64,000 nucleotides of DNA from Bifidobacterium rousetti (GCF_008698235.1 NZ_PEBH01000004.1:154544-218543); one strand, 5' to 3'. Shown: positions 1-8,540, counted from the stretch's first letter. Notes: generated by a model not told the origin, from the sequence alone. Numbers and translations: made by a program.

Positions 1-1
1 C

Positions 2-469
2 TCCGGCAAGGCCAAGCAGATCGAGGAGACGTCGATCGACATCCTCACCTCCGGCCGCCCCCTGACCGTCTGGCCCGAAGGCACGGTCACGCGCGACCCG
101 AAGAAATGGGTGATGAGCACCAAGGAAGGCGCCGCGTTCATCGCGCTCGAAGCCTCCCGCAGGCTTGGACATCAGGTGCCGCTGTTCTGCGCGGCGACCT
201 GGGGTGCGGCGTCGATCAACCACTGGTGGCCGTGGCCGCGCAAGAACGTCGTCATGTACTACGGTCCGCAGCTCGACTACTCCGACCTGCTCTCCGATGC
301 GGACGAGTGGGGCGGCGAGCCGCCGACCGAGGCGGTGGACGCGCTCAACTGGCGCATCTTCCGCCAGCTCAACAGGCAGCTCGAGGAGATCCGCGGCGAA
401 CGCTTCCCCGAAGATGGCTACTGGGACTACCGCACGATGAGCCGCAAGCCGCTGCCGGCGGAGAAATAG
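2..469 (+). CDS. plsC: 1-acyl-sn-glycerol-3-phosphate acyltransferase, 5' truncated
   Basis: Only the last 155 residues are present; the reading frame is open from base 2. PlsC enzymes acylate lysophosphatidic acid to phosphatidic acid at the membrane. The visible motif WPEGTVTRD matches the PEGTRS block (motif III) of the family. It is followed by a segment on taking the substrate from small metabolites (LFCAATWGAASINHWWPWPR) typical of actinobacterial PlsC. The N-terminal HX4D catalytic block lies outside the window. It ends 26 bases before gpsA on the same strand, which supports a joint role in phospholipid synthesis. Family assignment is fairly sure; exact substrate preference is inferred. 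Confidence 0.85.
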   Translation, partial: SGKAKQIEETSIDILTSGRPLTVWPEGTVTRDPKKWVMSTKEGAAFIALEASRRLGHQVPLFCAATWGAASINHWWPWPRKNVVMYYGPQLDYSDLLSDADEWGGEPPTEAVDALNWRIFRQLNRQLEEIRGERFPEDGYWDYRTMSRKPLPAEK

Positions 470-495
470 GGCGTAAGAAGTAAGGAGCAATGGAT

Positions 496-1491
496 ATGAG
501 AATCACGGTATTGGGCGCGGGCGCATGGGGTACCGCTTTCGGCCAGGTGCTGGCCGACGCCGGCAACAAGGTGACGATGTGGGCGCGCGAACCCGAAATC
601 GTCGAAGGCATCCACGAACGCCACTGCAACGAGGTGCGACTGCCGTTCATCAAGCATCTGCCCGACTCGATCGACGCCACCGGTGACAAGGCCGAAGCCG
701 TCAAGGACGCCGAAATCGTCGTCGTCGCGATCGCCGCGCAGTTCGCCCGCGTCGCGCTCGAGGATTTCAAGGGGCTCATCCCCGACGACGCGATCGTCGT
801 CAGCCTCATGAAGGGCATCGAACGCGGCACCAACAAGCGCATGGACGAGGTCGTGCGCGAAACCCTCGACCTGCCCGCCGAACGCTTCGCCGCCATCTCC
901 GGGCCGAACCTGTCCAAGGAGATCGCGTTGCGCCAGCCGTCCGCCACCGTCGTCGGCTGCGAGAACATCGACAACGCGACCAAGGTCGCCGAAGCCTGCA
1001 CCACCGACTACTTCAAGCCGTTCGTCACCACCGACGTCATCGGACTGGAGATGTGCGGCTCGCTCAAGAACGTCGTCGCGCTCGCCGTCGGCATGGCCCG
1101 CGGCGCCGGATACGGCGAGAACACGGCCGCGATGATCGAGACGCGAGGCCTCGCCGAACTGACCGCGCTCGGCCAGGCCGCCGGCGCCGACCCGAAGACC
1201 TTCGCCGGACTCGCCGGCGTGGGCGATCTCATCGCCACCTGCGGATCGCCCCTGAGCCGCAACTACACGTTCGGCTCGAACCTCGGCAAGGGATTGAGCA
1301 AGGAGGAGGCCACCCGCGTGAGCAACGGCGTCGCCGAAGGCGTGCCCACCACCGGGGCCGTCGTCGAACTCGGCGACCGACTCGGCGTGCCCACGCCGCT
1401 CGCCTACGCGATGAGCCGCGTCCTCGACGAGGGCATCTCTTGCGCCGACATGCTCTCCCAGCTGTTCGGACGCGAGATCACCGCCGAGTGA
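496..1491 (+). CDS. gpsA: NAD(P)-dependent glycerol-3-phosphate dehydrogenase
   Basis: Cytoplasmic enzyme of 331 residues that reduces dihydroxyacetone phosphate to sn-glycerol 3-phosphate for phospholipid synthesis. The N-terminal Rossmann loop GAGAWGTAF is at the very start and the catalytic lysine is in CGSLKNVVA (about K191). The usual GVGDLIATC block of the C-terminal half is present. Start choice: an ATG at 490 also exists, but the AAGGAG at 482-487 is only 2 bases from it and 8 bases from the ATG at 496. Translation from 496 (MRITVLGAG) also matches the usual family N terminus. The length is normal. It follows plsC closely and precedes ddl by about 220 bases, in which I see only short GC-rich repeats of the type AACGGGC. 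Confidence 0.95.
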   Translation: MRITVLGAGAWGTAFGQVLADAGNKVTMWAREPEIVEGIHERHCNEVRLPFIKHLPDSIDATGDKAEAVKDAEIVVVAIAAQFARVALEDFKGLIPDDAIVVSLMKGIERGTNKRMDEVVRETLDLPAERFAAISGPNLSKEIALRQPSATVVGCENIDNATKVAEACTTDYFKPFVTTDVIGLEMCGSLKNVVALAVGMARGAGYGENTAAMIETRGLAELTALGQAAGADPKTFAGLAGVGDLIATCGSPLSRNYTFGSNLGKGLSKEEATRVSNGVAEGVPTTGAVVELGDRLGVPTPLAYAMSRVLDEGISCADMLSQLFGREITAE

Positions 1492-1709
1492 GGCCCGCGC
1501 GCCATCGACGTGAAACCGTCGCCGGGTAATCTGTGGAGAAACCTCGCGTCCGCTGGACCGTCGTCCCCTGACGGACGATAATCGACGACGGACAGAAACG
1601 GGCAGAAACGGGCCGGGCAACCGGGCAACCGTAATCGACAACGGGCGGGCGACACCGACCGGCCGATCCGGCGCGAGGCCGGAAGGCGACGAAAGGAACG
1701 ACAAGGAAC

Positions 1710-2831
1710 ATGGCCAAGAAGCGCATCGTGGTGCTGTACGGCGGCAGGGCCGACGAACATTCGATCTCCTGCATCTCCACGGCCGGCGTGCTGGGCGCGC
1801 TCGACACCGACAGGTTCGAGGCGATTCCGGTCGGCATCACCAAGGACGGCAAGTGGATCGTCGACGGCGAGGACCCGCGCGGCTGGAACCTCGACGGCGG
1901 CGCGCTGCCGGTCGTCGAAAAGATCGCTGGCGCGCGCGACGTCGTGCTCGACGTGGCTCTGGGACAGGACGGCTTCTTCGCGCGCAACGCCGACGGCACA
2001 CTCGAATCGCTCGGCCACATCGACGCCGTGTTCCCCGTGTTGCACGGGCCGTACGGCGAGGACGGCACCGTACAGGGCCTGCTCGAGATGATGAACGTGC
2101 CGTACGTCGGATGCGGCGTGTTCGCCTCCGCCGCCTGCATGGACAAGCACTACACGAAGGTCGTGCTCGGCGCCGCCGGCATCCCCACCGCGCCCGGCGT
2201 CATGGTCGACGCGCGCACCGTCAAGCCCGCCGATGCCCTGGCGAAAGTCGAGCAGGCGGAACTCACGTACCCGCTGTTCGTCAAGCCGTCGCGCGCCGGC
2301 TCCAGCTTCGGCGTGACCAAGGTCGAGGAAGCGCGCACGCGCGAGGAACAGATCGAGAAGCTGGGGTCGGCCATCGCCGAAGCCGGCAAGCACGACTGGA
2401 AGGTCCTCATCGAACAGGGCATCGACGGCCGCGAGATCGAATGCGCCGTGCTGTGCGCGCATCCGGGCGACGACCCCGAAGCCAGCTGGCCGGGTGAGAT
2501 CGTCCTCGACCACAACGACGACGACCAGTTCTACGACTTCGACTCCAAGTACATGGACGCCACCGCCAGCCATGTCGAAGTGCCGGCCAACCTGCCCGTC
2601 AGCGTCCTCGAGGACGTGCGCGACGTGGCCCGCCGCGCGTTCGTCGCGGTCGACGGCGCCGGCCTGAGCCGCGTCGACACGTTCGTGCAGCCCGACGGCT
2701 CCGTGATGGTCAACGAGATCAACACGATGCCCGGATTCACGCCGATCTCCATGTACCCCAAGGCGTGGGACGCCACCGGCGTGAGCTACACCGAGCTGAT
2801 CACGCGCCTCATCGAAGGGGTGCTGCGCTAG
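1710..2831 (+). CDS. ddl: D-alanine--D-alanine ligase
   Basis: ATP-grasp ligase of 373 residues that makes the D-Ala-D-Ala dipeptide for peptidoglycan. Visible blocks are the N-terminal GGRADEHSISCIS, the ATP-grasp segment LFVKPSRAGSSFGVTKV, and the metal/substrate block NEINTMPGFTPISMYPK near the C terminus. A purine-rich GAAAGGAACGACAAGGAAC precedes the ATG and acts as ribosome site. The length is typical. The serine in GSSFG and the VNEIN block are intact, so the enzyme should be active. The conserved plsC-gpsA-ddl order groups envelope precursor genes. Confidence 0.95.
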   Translation: MAKKRIVVLYGGRADEHSISCISTAGVLGALDTDRFEAIPVGITKDGKWIVDGEDPRGWNLDGGALPVVEKIAGARDVVLDVALGQDGFFARNADGTLESLGHIDAVFPVLHGPYGEDGTVQGLLEMMNVPYVGCGVFASAACMDKHYTKVVLGAAGIPTAPGVMVDARTVKPADALAKVEQAELTYPLFVKPSRAGSSFGVTKVEEARTREEQIEKLGSAIAEAGKHDWKVLIEQGIDGREIECAVLCAHPGDDPEASWPGEIVLDHNDDDQFYDFDSKYMDATASHVEVPANLPVSVLEDVRDVARRAFVAVDGAGLSRVDTFVQPDGSVMVNEINTMPGFTPISMYPKAWDATGVSYTELITRLIEGVLR

Positions 2832-2872
2832 CGTTTCGCGCTGACCCTTTACCGCTCTTTATCGGGTGACCG

Positions 2873-2960
2873 CGAGGGGCGGCGATATTCTATTCTGGAC
2901 ACGCTCCGGGCCGCTCTGGCCAAGTCTTTACGGTCCAAAACAGAATATCGCCGCCCCTCG
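2873..2960 (-). repeat. Dispersed palindromic element, copy 1
   Basis: An 88-base inverted repeat with 28-bp arms (2873-2900 and 2933-2960), carrying two mismatches. The arms flank a core that reads GACACGCTCCGGGCCG on the plus strand and continues to CCAAGTCTTTACGGTC. Four relatives occur at 3080, 7855, 9575 and 45019. The two arm mismatches are A-C and C-A on the plus strand, which become U-G and G-U if the minus strand is transcribed. I therefore orient the element on the minus strand. It lies downstream of ddl and 120 bases before copy 2. Its function is unknown. Confidence 0.85.
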
Positions 2961-2981
2961 CTCCGTTGAGTGGGGACGTCG

Positions 2982-3083
2982 CGAAACGTAGCGGGGGAGC
3001 GGAAGCGGCGGGAATGTCACGTAACGTTTGTGCGTAACGGAGCGGAAGCGGCATGAACGTAACGTTTGTGCGTAACGGAGCGG
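2982..3083. repeat. 38-bp tandem repeat, about 2.7 copies
   Basis: Units start at 2982, 3020 and 3058, exactly 38 bases apart. The second and third share CGTAACGTTTGTGCGTAACG followed by GAGCGG; the first is diverged. The array fills the gap between the first and second dispersed palindromes, so the whole stretch 2873-3245 is repeat-derived. There is no coding content I can support. Confidence 0.75.
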
Positions 3084-3245
3084 GGGATGGCGATTCTCTG
3101 TCTTGGACCGTAAAGACTTGGCCCATTGCGCTGCGCGCAATCGTCGCAGCATAGCTGCTCCCCTCGCCTACGGACAGTTCACTGGACTGTCCGCTTCACG
3201 GCTCAGCCCGGAGCGTGTCCATGATAGAGAATCCTCATCCCCCGC
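3080..3245 (+). repeat. Dispersed palindromic element, copy 2 (enlarged loop)
   Basis: Inverted repeat with 29-base arms (3080-3108 and 3217-3245) in the opposite orientation to copy 1. The core begins GACCGTAAAGACTTGGCC and ends GCCCGGAGCGTGTCC, the reverse complement of copy 1. Its centre is expanded by about 80 bases that hold extra small hairpins: ATTGCGC/GCGCAAT, GCAGC/GCTGC and GGACAGT/ACTGTCC. The arms show four differences; two are G-U pairs on the plus strand. It lies 275 bases upstream of the ABC-transporter operon. The remaining 3246-3519 holds the presumed promoter region of that operon, where I see no clear consensus. Confidence 0.8.
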
Positions 3246-3519
3246 GGCCACCGCTGGAACTGAAACTGGGAATAGCGCTGAAGGCTGGCGGCAGCAAAGT
3301 CCTCACGGAAAAGTGACGAAAACGACGTAGCTGTCATATTTCACTTGTAGTTTCCTGAAATTCATCGAAGCGTTGCGCAAGGTCGCGCGATGTTCACCGT
3401 CAGGCCGGTGTCACGACAGATAGCGGCCGTAACTTTCTGCCTTGGAATTATGGGCCGCGTGAATACAGCGCGAATGAAAGCCCCGACTCCCTAGAGGTTA
3501 GTTGAGTAAAGAGGAACAT

Positions 3520-4689
3520 ATGAAGAACCTGCGTAAGCTTGCGGCTGGCGCCATCGCCGCCGTGCTCGCGTTCTCGATGGCCGCCTGCGGCTCGAGCAGC
3601 GCCTCCTCCAACGGCGACTCCCAGCAGCCCGCCGGCAAGTCCGTCACCGTCGACCAGAAGTCCGCCAAGGCCACCTCCCTGTCCGACTTCGGCACCATGG
3701 ACGACCTCGTCGCCGCCGCGGAGAAGGAAGGCGCCCTGAACGTGATCGCCCTGCCGCACGACTGGTCCAACTACGGCGAGGTCATCTCCACCTTCAAGAA
3801 GAAGTACCCGAAGATCAAGGTCACCGAGCTCAACCCGAACGCCTCCTCCAAGGAGGAGCTCGACGCCGCCAAGACCAACAAGGGCACCGACGCCGCGCCG
3901 GACGTCTTCGATGTCGGCCAGCAGATCGCCGCCACCTCCACCGACGCCTTCGCCCCGTACAAGGTGCAGGCCTGGGACAAGATCCCGGATGAGAACAAGG
4001 ACGCCAACGGCGCCTACTACGCCGACTACACCGGCATCATGTCGATCGGCTGGAACAAGGACAAGTACGGCGACATCAACAAGCTCGAGGACCTCCTCGA
4101 CCCGAAGTTCGCCGGCACCGTCGCCCTCAACGGCAAGCCCGCCGAGGCCGGCGCCGCCTTCAACGGCTACCTGATGATCAACCAGCTGGCCGGCGGCGAC
4201 ATCAACAACCTCCAGCCCGGCCTCGACTTCTTCAAGAAGCTCAAGGACGCCGGCAACCTCACCACCGTCGACGTGACCAACGGCACCATCGACTCCGGCC
4301 AGACCGGTGTCGTCATGGACTGGACCTACAACCAGGCCTCCTACAAGAAGGAGCTGAAGTCCAAGGGCGTCAACTGGGAGTACAAGACCTTCCCGAAGGC
4401 CCAGGTCGTCAGCTACTACAACCAGGCCATCAACGTGGACGCCCCGCACCCGGCGGCCGCCCGCCTGTGGGAGGAGTACCTGTACTCCGCCGAAGCCCAG
4501 AACCTGTGGTTCAAGGGCGGAGCCAACCCGGTCCTGCTCTCCTCCATGAAGGAGGACGGCACCGTCGATCAGGACACCCTGAAGGACGCCATCACCATCG
4601 AAGGCAAGCCGGTCTCCTACACCAACGATGACGCCACCCGCATCACCGACTGGCTCCAGAACAACTGGGACAAGACGATCGGCAACTGA
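3520..4689 (+). CDS. ABC-transporter solute-binding lipoprotein
   Basis: Secreted lipoprotein of 389 residues. It has a lysine/arginine N terminus, a hydrophobic segment and a lipobox FSMAAC with acylated Cys23, followed by a Ser/Gln linker. The mature part (EGALNVIALPHDWSNYGEVI and later blocks) resembles the binding proteins of the Fe3+/polyamine/phosphonate type rather than sugar-binding proteins. It heads an operon with two permeases and one ATPase. The ATG at 3520 is preceded by AAAGAGGA and makes a canonical signal peptide, so I prefer it to the upstream TTG at 3502. The substrate cannot be read from sequence. Two separate permeases resemble PotB/PotC systems, making polyamine or a similar small cation or organophosphonate possible, but this is a guess. 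Confidence 0.85.
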   Translation: MKNLRKLAAGAIAAVLAFSMAACGSSSASSNGDSQQPAGKSVTVDQKSAKATSLSDFGTMDDLVAAAEKEGALNVIALPHDWSNYGEVISTFKKKYPKIKVTELNPNASSKEELDAAKTNKGTDAAPDVFDVGQQIAATSTDAFAPYKVQAWDKIPDENKDANGAYYADYTGIMSIGWNKDKYGDINKLEDLLDPKFAGTVALNGKPAEAGAAFNGYLMINQLAGGDINNLQPGLDFFKKLKDAGNLTTVDVTNGTIDSGQTGVVMDWTYNQASYKKELKSKGVNWEYKTFPKAQVVSYYNQAINVDAPHPAAARLWEEYLYSAEAQNLWFKGGANPVLLSSMKEDGTVDQDTLKDAITIEGKPVSYTNDDATRITDWLQNNWDKTIGN

Positions 4690-4746
4690 TCCGCGGGCAA
4701 TCGCAGATCACCGATCATCACTGATCACACGCGAGACGCAATCACC

Positions 4747-5676
4747 ATGACTGCCGCAATCGCACAGAACGGGTCCGCCGCCAAGCCGGCGGGCCCTTCC
4801 GCTACTTCTTCATCGTCCGCCATCGCGCGGCATCGCAAGGAACTGGGCACCTTCGCGGTGACCATCCCGTTCTTCGCGTACACGGCGTGCTTCCTGCTCG
4901 CCCCCACCGTGATCGTCATCATCGGCGCGTTCCAGACGCGTGACGGCGGCTTCACGCTCGCGAACTTCAACAAGCTCTTCGAGGCGAACACCGTCTCCGC
5001 GTTCGTCACGTCGATCCTCGTGTCCATCGCCTCGTCGGTGATCGGCGCCGTGGTCGGCGGCCTCGCCTCCTACGCGCTCGTCATCGGCTCCAAGCCGAAC
5101 GGCCTGCTGCGCCGCATGGTCTCCGCGATCTCGTCCGTGCTCGCCCAGTTCGGCGGCGTCATGCTCGCGTTCGCGTTCATCGCGACGATCGGCATCAACG
5201 GCATCGGCACGATGCTCATCAAGACCGTGACCGGACTGACCGTCAACCCGAACTGGCTGAGCTCCCTGCCGGGCCTCGTGACCGTGTACTGCTACTTCCA
5301 GATCCCGCTGATGATCATCATCTTCCTGCCCGCGGTCGATTCGATCCGCCCGCAGTGGCGTGAGGCCTGCGAGTCGCTCGGCGGCAACACGTTCCAGTAC
5401 TGGACGCGTGTGGCCCTGCCGATCCTCGCCCCCCGATTCATCTCCGCGTTCCTGCTGCTGTTCGCCTCCGCGTTCTCCGCGTACGCGACGGCCGCCGCCC
5501 TGTTCTCCCAGCGCTCGATCCTCGTGCCGCTGATGATCCAGGGCGCGATGCGCAACGAGATGGACCCCAACCAGCAGGGCTTCGCCCAGGTGCTGGCATT
5601 CGCGATGATCATCGTCGTGGCCATCGTCATGCTGTTGAGCCACGCCGTGGAAAAGAGGGCCGGACGTTGGCAGTGA
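4747..5676 (+). CDS. ABC-transporter permease (first subunit)
   Basis: Integral membrane protein of 309 residues with about six hydrophobic segments. A cytoplasmic EAA-type loop is visible in EACESLGGNTFQYWTRVALPIL, which contacts the ATPase. The N-terminal 35 residues are a Ser/Ala-rich cytoplasmic tail. The gene follows the binding protein by 57 bases and its end overlaps the next permease gene, so the subunits are translationally coupled. The family (binding-protein-dependent inner membrane component) is certain; the transported solute is not. Confidence 0.87.
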   Translation: MTAAIAQNGSAAKPAGPSATSSSSAIARHRKELGTFAVTIPFFAYTACFLLAPTVIVIIGAFQTRDGGFTLANFNKLFEANTVSAFVTSILVSIASSVIGAVVGGLASYALVIGSKPNGLLRRMVSAISSVLAQFGGVMLAFAFIATIGINGIGTMLIKTVTGLTVNPNWLSSLPGLVTVYCYFQIPLMIIIFLPAVDSIRPQWREACESLGGNTFQYWTRVALPILAPRFISAFLLLFASAFSAYATAAALFSQRSILVPLMIQGAMRNEMDPNQQGFAQVLAFAMIIVVAIVMLLSHAVEKRAGRWQ

Positions 5677-6542
5677 AATCAAACGAAACGCTTCAGCCGA
5701 CCGGTCCCAAGCCGCCGCAGCTGCGCGCCGCGCGCATCCGCAAGCAGAGCGTCATCAAGTTCGTGATCCTGTTCGTCACGCTCGCGTTCCTGTTCGTGCC
5801 GCTGATCTCGATGCTCGTCTTCACTCTGCGTCACCCGCTGTCCGGACGCTGGTCCGCCGCGCCGTGGATCGCGATCTTCACCGGCAACGGCGAATCGCTC
5901 GGCGCCGACCTGACTGTGCTGTGGCAGGGCCTCGGCGCCTCGCTCGGCCTGTGCCTCGTGACCGTCGTCCTCATGCTGCTGCTCATGGTGCCGACCATGG
6001 TGATCGTGCACATCCGCTCCAAGGCGCTGGAACGCGCGATCGAATGGGTCGCGACCCTGCCGCTGACGATCCCCGCGATCGTGCTCGTCGTCGGCCTCGG
6101 CCCGATCTACCGCTGGCTGAGCTCCCAGGTGTTCGACACCAACCCGATCTGGCTGTGCTTCGCGTACGTCGTGCTCGTCATGCCGTTCGCCTTCCGCGCC
6201 ATCGCCGTCGGCCTCAATTCGATCGACGTGAAGACCCTTGTCGAGGCGTCCCGTTCGCTCGGCGCCTCCTGGCCGAAGGTGTTCTTCCGCGTGATCATCC
6301 CGAACCTGTGGCAGTCGATCCTGTCCGCCAGCTTCATCTCCATCGCCGTCGTGCTCGGCGAATACACCGTGGCTTCGCTGCTCGGCCGCATGAACCTGCA
6401 GGTCGCGCTCTACCAGCTCGGCCAGTCCAACTCTCAGATCTCCACCGCCATGTCGCTGCTCGCGCTGCTGTTCGGCGTGGTGCTGCTGGTCGCGCTCGAC
6501 TTGATCTCCGAGCGCATGGCCAAATCCAAGGAAGGCAAGTAA
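5667..6542 (+). CDS. ABC-transporter permease (second subunit)
   Basis: Integral membrane protein of 291 residues with six predicted membrane spans. The EAA loop is EASRSLGASWPKVFFRVIIP. The start is ambiguous. A TTG at 5667 lies 7 bases after a GAGGG ribosome site. A GTG at 5673 makes a GTGA overlap with the upstream stop. Both give the same protein apart from two residues. It pairs with the 4747 permease to form the membrane channel and is followed after 5 bases by the ATPase. The two-permease arrangement is like PotB/PotC importers. Confidence 0.87.
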   Translation: MAVKSNETLQPTGPKPPQLRAARIRKQSVIKFVILFVTLAFLFVPLISMLVFTLRHPLSGRWSAAPWIAIFTGNGESLGADLTVLWQGLGASLGLCLVTVVLMLLLMVPTMVIVHIRSKALERAIEWVATLPLTIPAIVLVVGLGPIYRWLSSQVFDTNPIWLCFAYVVLVMPFAFRAIAVGLNSIDVKTLVEASRSLGASWPKVFFRVIIPNLWQSILSASFISIAVVLGEYTVASLLGRMNLQVALYQLGQSNSQISTAMSLLALLFGVVLLVALDLISERMAKSKEGK

Positions 6543-6547
6543 CTCCC

Positions 6548-7801
6548 ATGTCTCTCGCAGAACAGAACGTCTCCGGCGCATCCGCCGGTGTGCCGGCCGC
6601 TTCGGCCGCGCAGTCCGAGGACGCGTTCAAGAACGATCCGACCGCCACGCTCGAAGGCGTCAAGGGCAAGGATGTGACCAAGGCCGCCAAGGCCCTGCTC
6701 AAGGATTCCACCACCCGCGGCGGCGGCATCCAGATGCAGGACGTCGTCAAGATCTACCCGGGCGCCTCCACCCGCGCGCTCGACGACTTCAACCTCGACA
6801 TCAAGCCCGGCGAGATGGTCGTGCTCCTCGGCGGCTCCGGTTGCGGCAAGTCCACCGCGCTGCGCTCCCTCGCGGGCCTCGAGGACATCCAGGGCGGCCG
6901 CATCCTCGTCGGCGGTCAGGACGTCACCGGCGTGCCGGTCAACAAGCGCGAGATGGCCATGGTGTTCCAGGCCTACTCGCTGTTCCCGCACATGACCGCC
7001 GTCGAAAACGTCGAGTTCGGTCTCGAGGTGCGTGGCGTCGGCAAGGACCAGCGTCGCAAGATCGCGATGGAGCAGCTCGAGCTCGTCGGTCTCGCCGATC
7101 AGGCCACCAAGTACACCCAGCAGATGTCCGGCGGCCAGCAGCAGCGCGTGGCCTTGGCCCGCGCCCTCGCGATCAAGCCGCGCGTGCTCCTGCTCGACGA
7201 GCCGCTCTCCGCCCTCGACGCGAAGGTGCGCGTGCAGCTGCGCGACGAGATCCGCCGCATCCAGCTCAACACCGGCACTACCACCGTGTTCGTCACCCAC
7301 GATCAGGAGGAGGCGCTGGCCGTCGCCGACCGCATCGGCGTCATGAACCACGGCCGCATCGAGCAGATCGCCGCTCCGCAGGACCTCTACCAGCGTCCCG
7401 CCACCGAATACGTGGCGACGTTCATCGGTCTGACCAACCGCCTGCCCGGCGTTTCCAACGGCGACGAGGCGGTCGTGTTCGGCCAGCGCGTGCCGCTGCT
7501 GCCGAACTCCCGCAAGGGCGATCTGGTCACGGTGCTCGTGCGCCCGGAGAACCTGACGCTCGTGCGCGCCGGCGAATCCACCTCCAAGGTGGGCGAGCAC
7601 GCCCGCGTCGAGGTGATCCACTTCCTCGGCGCCGTCGCGCGCGTCGACTGCGAGATCTCCACCGGCGAATACCAGCACTGGAACAAGGGCGAGCAGCTCA
7701 AGGTCACCGTGCAGCTGCCGGCGAACGAGCTGCCGGCCGGGCTCGTGCCCGGGGACGAGGTCGTCGTCGCGCCTCGCCCGGTGGCGGCGCTGGCCTGCTG
7801 A
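6548..7801 (+). CDS. ABC-transporter ATP-binding subunit
   Basis: Cytoplasmic ATPase of 417 residues that energises the importer encoded just upstream. Walker A is GGSGCGKST (around residue 96), the signature is MSGGQQQRVALARAL, Walker B is VLLLDEPLSALD, and the switch histidine is in FVTHDQEEA. The C-terminal part after about residue 300 looks like a TOBE regulatory domain, as in PotA/CysA-type subunits. An N-terminal tail of about 55 residues (Ser/Ala/Lys-rich) precedes the usual ATPase start and is longer than in most homologues. It closes the four-gene operon; dispersed palindrome copy 3 lies just downstream. Confidence 0.92.
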   Translation: MSLAEQNVSGASAGVPAASAAQSEDAFKNDPTATLEGVKGKDVTKAAKALLKDSTTRGGGIQMQDVVKIYPGASTRALDDFNLDIKPGEMVVLLGGSGCGKSTALRSLAGLEDIQGGRILVGGQDVTGVPVNKREMAMVFQAYSLFPHMTAVENVEFGLEVRGVGKDQRRKIAMEQLELVGLADQATKYTQQMSGGQQQRVALARALAIKPRVLLLDEPLSALDAKVRVQLRDEIRRIQLNTGTTTVFVTHDQEEALAVADRIGVMNHGRIEQIAAPQDLYQRPATEYVATFIGLTNRLPGVSNGDEAVVFGQRVPLLPNSRKGDLVTVLVRPENLTLVRAGESTSKVGEHARVEVIHFLGAVARVDCEISTGEYQHWNKGEQLKVTVQLPANELPAGLVPGDEVVVAPRPVAALAC

Positions 7802-7854
7802 CGGCGGTTTCTACCTGCCAACCGGTTCCGGTTTGTTCGGTTCCGGCGGTGACC

Positions 7855-7942
7855 GCGGGGGGATGGCGATTCTCTGTTCGGGACACACTCAAGGCCGTTC
7901 GGCCAAGCCTACGGTCCCGAACAGAGAATCGCCATCCCCCGC
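7855..7942 (-). repeat. Dispersed palindromic element, copy 3 (perfect arms)
   Basis: Arms of 27 bp (7858-7884 and 7914-7940) are perfectly complementary apart from one extra G at the left edge. The central core reads GACACACTCAAGGCCG, TT, CGGCCAAGCCTACGGTC, with its own small GGCCG/CGGCC stem. It lies between the convergent ends of the ABC operon and the DUF2975-like gene. In the RNA orientation suggested by the other copies it would be in the 3' part of the 8036-8503 transcript. It could double as a bidirectional terminator, but no T-run follows. Confidence 0.88.
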
Positions 7943-8035
7943 TCGTTTTATCGGGGATGTTGCGTCCGGTTACCGTTGGATGTGAGTTGCTCTGGTGGGT
8001 TGCGGACGGTATGGAGACTGTTGGCGTCCGGTTGG

Positions 8036-8503
8036 TTAGGGACGAGGGGTGCTGGCGGGGGTTGGACGCAGGTCGTGGAGTCGGGCGGTGAAGAGGGCCG
8101 CCGTGACTAGGCCGAGGGCGCTCAGGAGGGCGGCGGAGGTGAGGATCGTGAAGTGCATGAGTCCGGTCGTGGCCCAGAAGACGACGAACGCGACCAGCAT
8201 GTAGCCCGTCAGGGCGAGCAGGGTGGTTCGGGTGATGCGCAGGCGCGTCGTCAGGGACCTGTCGCTCATGCGGGTGATGGGTGCGCAGCAGATGGCGACG
8301 GTTTCGACCTCGACGACGAGGAGCAGGATCGTGCCGATGATGATCGAGGCGGTGATGAACGGCTGGATGAATGCGATTTCCGGCCAGTTGCGGAATCCCT
8401 CGGCGACTGTCTCGTGGATCACGGCGACGGCGAGCAGTGTGATGAGAGCGGCGGCGAATTGCAGGATACCGACGAGAGCCTTGCGGACGGTTGCGGATTC
8501 CAT
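8036..8503 (-). CDS. Small four-span membrane protein, DUF2975-like
   Basis: Protein of 155 residues with four hydrophobic segments (ILQFAAALITLLAVAVI, ITASIIIGTILLLVV, LALTGYMLVAFVVFW, ILTSAALLSALGLVT). Size and layout resemble DUF2975 membrane proteins, which in many Gram-positives are paired with a small Cro/CI-type regulator. No such regulator is next to it here. The ATG at 8503 has an AAAGGAA ribosome site at good spacing. The upstream region holds an AT-rich palindrome (8541-8578) that could be an operator. Function unknown; the family match is by eye. Confidence 0.7.
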   Translation of the reverse strand: MESATVRKALVGILQFAAALITLLAVAVIHETVAEGFRNWPEIAFIQPFITASIIIGTILLLVVEVETVAICCAPITRMSDRSLTTRLRITRTTLLALTGYMLVAFVVFWATTGLMHFTILTSAALLSALGLVTAALFTARLHDLRPTPASTPRP

Positions 8504-8540
8504 GGCGGTTCCTTTCGACAGGAATCTCGTAAATTGATAT

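Noticed and set aside
3103..3330. A 75-residue frame within palindrome copy 2
   Set aside because: It lies in the repeat element and has no ribosome site or homologous motif.
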